Shown here in pieces: positions 59,085-64,000 of a stretch of 64,000 nt of DNA; position 1 is the stretch's first letter, and every line of letters begins with the position of its first letter. Under the pieces are notes generated by a model. The model was not told the origin of the DNA. It saw only the letters and a program-made list of their open reading frames with translations, and did not search any database. This DNA comes from [Leptolyngbya] sp. JSC-1. Its GTDB lineage: Bacteria > Cyanobacteriota > Cyanobacteriia > Elainellales > Elainellaceae. Position numbers and translations under genes: made by a program. The stretch is taken from NCBI GenBank assembly GCA_000733415.1, contig KL662191.1:1736617-1800616 (forward strand), in the 5' to 3' direction.

Positions 59085-60527
59085 CTACTCTAACGATCGC
59101 TGCAGTTGGGCATTGAAATACTGACGATAAAGGGGACAGCGCGGCGCAGCCTGATTGCCTTGTAGCCGAATCAGCCCCATGCTTTGCAGCTGGTAGGCTT
59201 GCACCGACTCCAGCTGGATCGGCTGAGTGGCACGCATTACCTGACTGAGGGCATGAGTTAAGTCGGAATTGCCGCGAATGCGCAGCCAACATTCCCGCAG
59301 GTGATTGGCGTAGATGCCGGCTTCCGTAGGGGCCGATTGAATCAGATTCTCTAAAGACAAATTAGGATGGCTCTTGAGCGCCAAAAACGCCAGCTCCAGC
59401 AAATAGGGATGTCCTCCCACTAGGTGGATCAGAGGCGTCAGATCAATATCGGCAAGCAGGTGGTGCTGCTGGGCCAGATCGAGGATCTGACTAGGGTTAA
59501 ACTCTGGCAGATTCAGTGGAACGCCTATATTGAAAGGAGACTGGTTGATATTGAGCTGAATATAAACATCGGTAGCGTGAACAATGCAGAGGCGCAGCTT
59601 TTTCCAATTCATCCGCCGCCGCGCTTTTTCATACCATGAGCGCAACAAGCCGAAAAAGTCTTCATAGATCTCTGGATAAGGAAACAGCAAATCGACATCA
59701 TCCAGGCAGAGGACGAGCGGGCGATCATCGGCGGCCAACAGATACTCTTCGACATAGCTCGTGCAACTTGCCTTGCTGCCCATGCCTGCTTCATCCCAAT
59801 AGGTCTCGATCTGGTTCGGCATTCCTAATTCGTGGCTGATGTTGATGCAAAACCAGCGTAAAAATCGATCAAGGTCTGAAAAGTGAGCTTTGCGATCGGC
59901 GAGTTCAAAGCTAAGGATGACTGTTCGCAGCGCTTGGCTAGACAGCTGAGCCAGAGTATGTTCCATCAACAATGTTTTGCCCATCAGGGCAGGCGCTTTG
60001 ATGCGAACGAGTGACCCAGGCTGCAGCAGAGTGTCATAGCAGATGGCCTCAATCGGAGGTCGCGCCACGTAGATCGCTGGTTGCGCGGTTTCCACAATTG
60101 TAGAAGGCACTGTAGAAGCTAGGGCTGTAGTAGTCGGTCCTGTAGCAGTCAGGGCCGCAGTGGATGCAGTTTGCTCAGGAGCATCGCGATTACCATTCTC
60201 TGCAGCTAAAGCCTGATGGTTAGTAGTGTGGACCTGAGGCAGATTCTGGGTCGGATGCTGGATCAGATAGCGTTGCAGTGCCTCGCGGAAGTCAGTTTTG
60301 CTGACGGTTTCGCCTAGGGCTTGACTCAGCGATCGCCACAACTTGTTGCCGACATCGCGCCGCAGATAGCTATCCGAATAGCCCGACACCTCCGCAATTT
60401 GGTCATAAGTAAACCCCTGCCATGCCCCTCGGAGAATTTCAGTTTCAACATCACTCAGGTGCCGTCCCAGACCGTCAAACAGGGCTTGATCGGCTGTGGC
60501 AATTGCGCGTTCCAAATTCAGTTCCAT
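59085..60527 (-). CDS. N-terminal helix-turn-helix (vWA-MoxR-associated type) with AAA-like NTPase
   Basis: 480 residues. Residues 1-90 form a helix-turn-helix recalled as the N-terminal domain of vWA-MoxR-associated proteins (LSDVETEILRGAWQGFTYDQIAEVSGYSDSYLRRDVGNKLW). A Thr/Ala-rich linker (about 115-150) follows, then an AAA-type NTPase: P-loop APALMGKTLL at 177-186, LVLCLDDVDLLF near 270, FFGLLRSWYEKARR, and QSPFNIGVPLNLPEFNP. This domain is related to the one in the next gene (same FFGLxRSWYE and xPFNIG blocks). The stop is 11 bp before the next start, so an operon. Probably a regulatory or conflict-system ATPase. Confidence 0.85.
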   Translation of the reverse strand: MELNLERAIATADQALFDGLGRHLSDVETEILRGAWQGFTYDQIAEVSGYSDSYLRRDVGNKLWRSLSQALGETVSKTDFREALQRYLIQHPTQNLPQVHTTNHQALAAENGNRDAPEQTASTAALTATGPTTTALASTVPSTIVETAQPAIYVARPPIEAICYDTLLQPGSLVRIKAPALMGKTLLMEHTLAQLSSQALRTVILSFELADRKAHFSDLDRFLRWFCINISHELGMPNQIETYWDEAGMGSKASCTSYVEEYLLAADDRPLVLCLDDVDLLFPYPEIYEDFFGLLRSWYEKARRRMNWKKLRLCIVHATDVYIQLNINQSPFNIGVPLNLPEFNPSQILDLAQQHHLLADIDLTPLIHLVGGHPYLLELAFLALKSHPNLSLENLIQSAPTEAGIYANHLRECWLRIRGNSDLTHALSQVMRATQPIQLESVQAYQLQSMGLIRLQGNQAAPRCPLYRQYFNAQLQRSLE

Positions 60528-60647
60528 AGGGCACCCCCCGACTCACCGTCAGCCTCAAGTCGGCTTCGATAGGCCGATTATAGAGCGTTTCAGTTATTCA
60601 ACCTGATACAGATCTGTTAATTAAAATCTGTGACTAGAAACCGATCA

Positions 60648-62018
60648 CTACAAATCTGCGATCAGGCGTGCTTTGCGCAAGAGAAATTGCAGTACCGTTT
60701 CTTCTCGGGTAACAATGTCGGCCCGTCCTTCCATACCGAGCTGCATTTCGCATTGATTGGTGCCTCGCCCCAGCGTTAGTTGGTCTGGTTTAATCGTCAC
60801 TTCATAGAATGCGCCCTTCACGCCAGGCTGGGGTTCCGACAGGTCCGAGCCATTGCGATTTTGAGGGGTTGAGGTGTCAGGGGCGATTGCTGTCACTTCG
60901 CCTTTGAGCGTGCCATAGTCAGGATAGGGACAAGCCGCTACTCGCATCTGCGCCTGATGCCCGATTTCAACTTTGCTGATATCCTGGGCAGGCACTATTG
61001 CTTTCAGCACAAGCGGACTGGCGCTCGGCGCTACCTGGGCAACCGCTTCACCCGGTCGGACAATTTGATTGGAATTGCGTAGATTAAGCTGAAACAAAAT
61101 GCCATCCGCTGGAGCGGTAACGACCGTTCGGTTCAGTTCAACTTCGGTTTGTTGCAGCGATTGGCGATCATTTTCGAGCTGTTTTTCAACTTCGGCTCGC
61201 TGCTGCACCAGAGATTGCTGCTCTTTGTTCAAGGTTGCTAGCGTAGATTCTCCTGCAGCACTTTCCTGCGCAATCTTCTCACTCGCGATCGCCACTTCTG
61301 CTGAACTAGGGTGAAGCGCCGCCTGGGCCGACTGCAACCGTGCTTTAGCCGCTTCGACTTCCTGCGCTTGCTGGTCAGCGGCTAGTTGAGCTTCCTCAAA
61401 TTCGTCTTGGGAGAGGGCACCCGCCTCCGCCACCGGACGGTAGCGATTGCGCCTTGTCTGAGCGGCTCCATAAGCGGCCTCAGCTGCTCTCAGGGCCGCT
61501 GTGGCCTCCTCTACTTCAGCAACGGTGACAATTTGCTGATCGCGGTATTGGCGTTGACGATGAGCCAGTTCCGCCTCCGCAGAGACAACTGAGCGATGAA
61601 TGCGATGGGATTCTGCTAAAATCTGGCGATCGACAGCGTGAATCTGAGCATTGAGCTGGGTGAGTTGCAGTTCAGCTTGCTGAATATTGTTGAGGAGTTG
61701 GTTTTTTTGGGTTTGCAAGTGCGAATCATCAATCGTGGCAATAACGTCTCCCTGCTTTACCTGCTGGTTTTCTGCAATCAAAATGTCTTGAATCGCGCCT
61801 TCAGCCGCCGCCTGGACCACCCGCAATTCACCCGTCGGACGGACAATGGCCTGGGTTCGCACTACCGATTTGTATTTGACAACAGCAGACAAGGGAAATG
61901 CAAGCGCTACAGTTGCTACGACAAACAGCCCACCAAAATGAATCCAGCGGCTAATTGGCGGCAGGAATTCAGCTTCTTGAAACAGAGGTAAGGTTTTAGG
62001 AGAATGTTGGCTCAGCAT
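60648..62018 (-). CDS. HlyD-family membrane fusion protein
   Basis: Periplasmic adaptor of a type I export system. 456 residues from the ATG at 62018 (MLSQHSPKTL). One membrane helix near residues 28-45 (HFGGLFVVATVALAFPL), then the split biotinyl-lipoyl domain (EGAIQDILIAENQQVKQGDVIATIDD), a long coiled-coil hairpin (about 100-320, rich in Glu/Ala/Gln), and the second lipoyl half (TVVTAPADGILFQLN). The C-terminal part is HlyD_3-like. The ABC exporter lies directly upstream, 144 bp away on the same strand. A TolC partner is not in the window. Confidence 0.93.
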   Translation of the reverse strand: MLSQHSPKTLPLFQEAEFLPPISRWIHFGGLFVVATVALAFPLSAVVKYKSVVRTQAIVRPTGELRVVQAAAEGAIQDILIAENQQVKQGDVIATIDDSHLQTQKNQLLNNIQQAELQLTQLNAQIHAVDRQILAESHRIHRSVVSAEAELAHRQRQYRDQQIVTVAEVEEATAALRAAEAAYGAAQTRRNRYRPVAEAGALSQDEFEEAQLAADQQAQEVEAAKARLQSAQAALHPSSAEVAIASEKIAQESAAGESTLATLNKEQQSLVQQRAEVEKQLENDRQSLQQTEVELNRTVVTAPADGILFQLNLRNSNQIVRPGEAVAQVAPSASPLVLKAIVPAQDISKVEIGHQAQMRVAACPYPDYGTLKGEVTAIAPDTSTPQNRNGSDLSEPQPGVKGAFYEVTIKPDQLTLGRGTNQCEMQLGMEGRADIVTREETVLQFLLRKARLIADL

Positions 62019-62162
62019 AGGTTTCGGAAAAATTATACAAGGATGACAAATTTTGAATGATACAATACACGCCAATGTAATCAATAAATCAACCTGAATA
62101 GGAAGAGAAATTAGAATGAGGTGCCAAGCGAGAAATACACCATTGGTGGCAAATAGGATAAA

Positions 62163-64000
62163 TCAACTGTTATAAATCAGCTTTCCGTTCATTCCATTTG
62201 CGCCATTGTTACCGTTAGCCTGGCTAGAAGCTGATTTCAGTGGCTTGACCCACTCAGAGTTGATCAAGGGGGTGGCTTCGCCCAGAAATTCCAGGTGTTC
62301 TCCGGGTTGGTGCATCAACTCTTGAGGAGTGCCATGAATCTTGAGACGGCCTTTTTCGAGCATCACGATCCAGTCGGCTTGACGAATCACTTGGGGACGG
62401 TGGCTGATCAGAATCGTAGTTTTGCCTTGGCGATGCTTCAGCAGTCGAGTTAATACCTGCGCCTCGCTGACCGGGTCAAGCGCTCCTGTCGATTCATCCA
62501 AAATTAGCACCGGCGGGTTTGTGACCAAGGCACGAGCAATCGCCAAGCGCTGTTTTTGTCCGCCAGAGAGATTAGCGCCAAATTCACCCAACACGGTTTG
62601 ATATTTATCTGGCAGTTCGCTAATAAATTCGTCTGCTCCGACAACCTGACAGGCTTGCACAATTTGGTCAAAGCCGATGTGAGGATAGCTAAACCGGAAA
62701 TTGTCGATGATGGAACGGCTCCAGAAATGGGGATCTTGGGGCACTAAGACCACCTGTTGCCGCAGGCACTCCAGCGCCAGATCGTGCTGGTTATAGAGTC
62801 CGTAGCGAATATTGCCGGTTTGGCTGAAGTACAGTCCGGCCAGTAATTTTGCCAGGGTGCTTTTGCCGCAGCCCGACTTGCCAATCAGAGCAATGGTTTG
62901 GCCTCCGGGAATCGTTAACGAAAAGTCCTGCAGCAGATCAACCCGACCTGTGTGGTGAAAATTGAGCTGGGTGCAGGTGATATCGGCATGACCGGAAATT
63001 TCTGCCCAGGGTTTTTTCAGATCGCCATCGTCTTCTGGCGTTGCGTCGATCACTTCCTTCAGCCGCTGCACGATAATTTGAGCCGTAATCATCTCATCGA
63101 CTAACCCAATCACCGCACCCAAAAAGCCCAGGAAATTACCGCTCATGCCGCTGTAGGCCATTAGCTGACCAATGGACAGGGTGCCGTCAATCACCAGGTA
63201 GCTGCCCAGCCAGAGCAAGCCAATGCTGGTGAAGGTGGAGAGAATTCCCGTAATCGTGCCGCTGTAAAGCCCCAGCTTCATAGTGCCCCAGCCCAGGTTG
63301 GCCAGCCGTCCATAGTTGCTCTGATATTCCTGCCATGCCTGAGGGGTAGCCTGGGTTGTTTTGAGCACCTGCACTCCCCGAAAGGTTTCCACTAAAAAGC
63401 CCTGATTTTCGGTTCCTAAAACAATCATGTTGCGGGTCTTTTGGCGCAGGGCAGGTAGAAACAGCAGATTCACCCCCGTCACCAGAATGAAAACCAGAAT
63501 CGATGCCAGCGTGAGTCGCCAGCTGTAACACAGCATTAATGCTAGCGAGATCATAGCAATGAAGAACTGGCTAGGTAAACCCAACACAATTTGTGATACC
63601 AGGGTGTTGATTGCGTTCACATCAGCGATCCGGCTCACAACTTCGCCACTGCGCCGACTTTCAAAGTAGCTCAGAGGTAGATGCAACAGCTTGCGACCAT
63701 ATTCCATGATCAGTCCGAGATGGAGCCGCTGGCTGAAATGACCGATCAGATGTGCCTGCACCAATCCAACGACACTGCGAAACAAATTCATGGCAATTAC
63801 ACCAATTGCCACCGTAGTTAGTAATTGAGTATCTCCCCGCACTAACACATCATCGGTAAGCAACTGCATCATTAATGGTGAAGCCAGAGACAGGAGGCCA
63901 ACAGCAAAGTTGATGGCAATCGCCTGCCCTAGAATCGTGCGATAGGGCCAAGTGCGGGCTAAAAAACGACCGAACCCGCCTGCTGAGTCTTCCTCCTGTT
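62163..64000 (-). CDS. ABC exporter of type I secretion (HlyB/peptidase-containing type), N-terminus beyond window
   Basis: The frame is open to the right edge (reverse reading from 64000 gives QEEDSAGGFGRFLAR), so the N-terminal part, which may include a C39 peptidase domain, is cut off. Visible: six-helix ABC membrane domain (from NFAVGLLSLASPLMMQLLTDD to about 62990), then the ATPase domain with Walker A GKSGCGKST, signature LSGGQKQRLAIARAL, Walker B PVLILDEST and switch His in ISHRPQ. Paired with HlyD. Substrate could be an RTX-type protein; the candidate at 1396-3444 is 60 kb away. Confidence 0.93.
   Translation of the reverse strand, partial: QEEDSAGGFGRFLARTWPYRTILGQAIAINFAVGLLSLASPLMMQLLTDDVLVRGDTQLLTTVAIGVIAMNLFRSVVGLVQAHLIGHFSQRLHLGLIMEYGRKLLHLPLSYFESRRSGEVVSRIADVNAINTLVSQIVLGLPSQFFIAMISLALMLCYSWRLTLASILVFILVTGVNLLFLPALRQKTRNMIVLGTENQGFLVETFRGVQVLKTTQATPQAWQEYQSNYGRLANLGWGTMKLGLYSGTITGILSTFTSIGLLWLGSYLVIDGTLSIGQLMAYSGMSGNFLGFLGAVIGLVDEMITAQIIVQRLKEVIDATPEDDGDLKKPWAEISGHADITCTQLNFHHTGRVDLLQDFSLTIPGGQTIALIGKSGCGKSTLAKLLAGLYFSQTGNIRYGLYNQHDLALECLRQQVVLVPQDPHFWSRSIIDNFRFSYPHIGFDQIVQACQVVGADEFISELPDKYQTVLGEFGANLSGGQKQRLAIARALVTNPPVLILDESTGALDPVSEAQVLTRLLKHRQGKTTILISHRPQVIRQADWIVMLEKGRLKIHGTPQELMHQPGEHLEFLGEATPLINSEWVKPLKSASSQANGNNGANGMNGKLIYNS

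Overview
The window looks like chromosomal DNA of a cyanobacterium, possibly a Leptolyngbya-like filamentous form (the genus is a guess). Ferredoxin-dependent sulfite reductase, the proton-exchange protein PxcA, a hotdog thioesterase of the phylloquinone pathway, an iron-binding FutA/IdiA protein, PilMNO/PilQ without PilP, and several cyanobacterial families of unknown function (DUF1824, DUF2288, DUF3143, DUF928) all point there. At least five HIP1 octamers (GCGATCGC) were seen, at 23751, 53287, 54458, 60329 and 61285. No rRNA, tRNA, complete insertion sequence or CRISPR array was recognised.

Layout. 1-1157 is the 3' part of serA. 1158-6073 is an accessory block between serA and prmA: an FG-GAP/RTX-like protein, then a visibly A+T-richer minus-strand pair encoding an HsdR-N-like nuclease fused to a ParA ATPase and a ParB-like partner. 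6074-15963 is mostly housekeeping (prmA, DHNA-CoA thioesterase, argD, pseudouridine synthase, thioredoxin, acyltransferase, sugar-type binding lipoprotein), with several short mobile or palindromic repeats. 16434-21927 is the type IV pilus assembly set pilM-pilN-pilO-pilQ. 22800-30797 holds HU, cobD-like, a degenerate flavoprotein, dcd, a CobO-like protein without a P-loop lysine, rph, sir and a DUF2795 protein.

31133-36916 is a second accessory-looking block: a 1060-residue NACHT/STAND NTPase ending in pentapeptide repeats, a tiny membrane protein and an AddB-like P-loop protein. 37259-49805 is again mostly core: pxcA, an APC permease, a NucA-type nuclease, ligA, an alpha/beta hydrolase, futA and class II fba. 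50088-60527 is a large signalling/surface cluster: a two-partner-secretion adhesin translationally coupled to a TPR-CHAT protease-like protein, a DUF928 protein, and two adjacent ATPases with related AAA domains, one fused to a membrane CHASE2 sensor and one to an N-terminal helix-turn-helix. 60648-64000 is a type I secretion pair (HlyD adaptor and ABC exporter, the latter cut by the window end).

The best candidate for an undescribed system is the nuclease-ParA/ParB-like pair at 3559-5719. The NACHT-pentapeptide protein and the TPS-CHAT-CHASE2-AAA cluster come next. Two families of MITE-like elements are also visible, one copy with an exact 8-bp target duplication.
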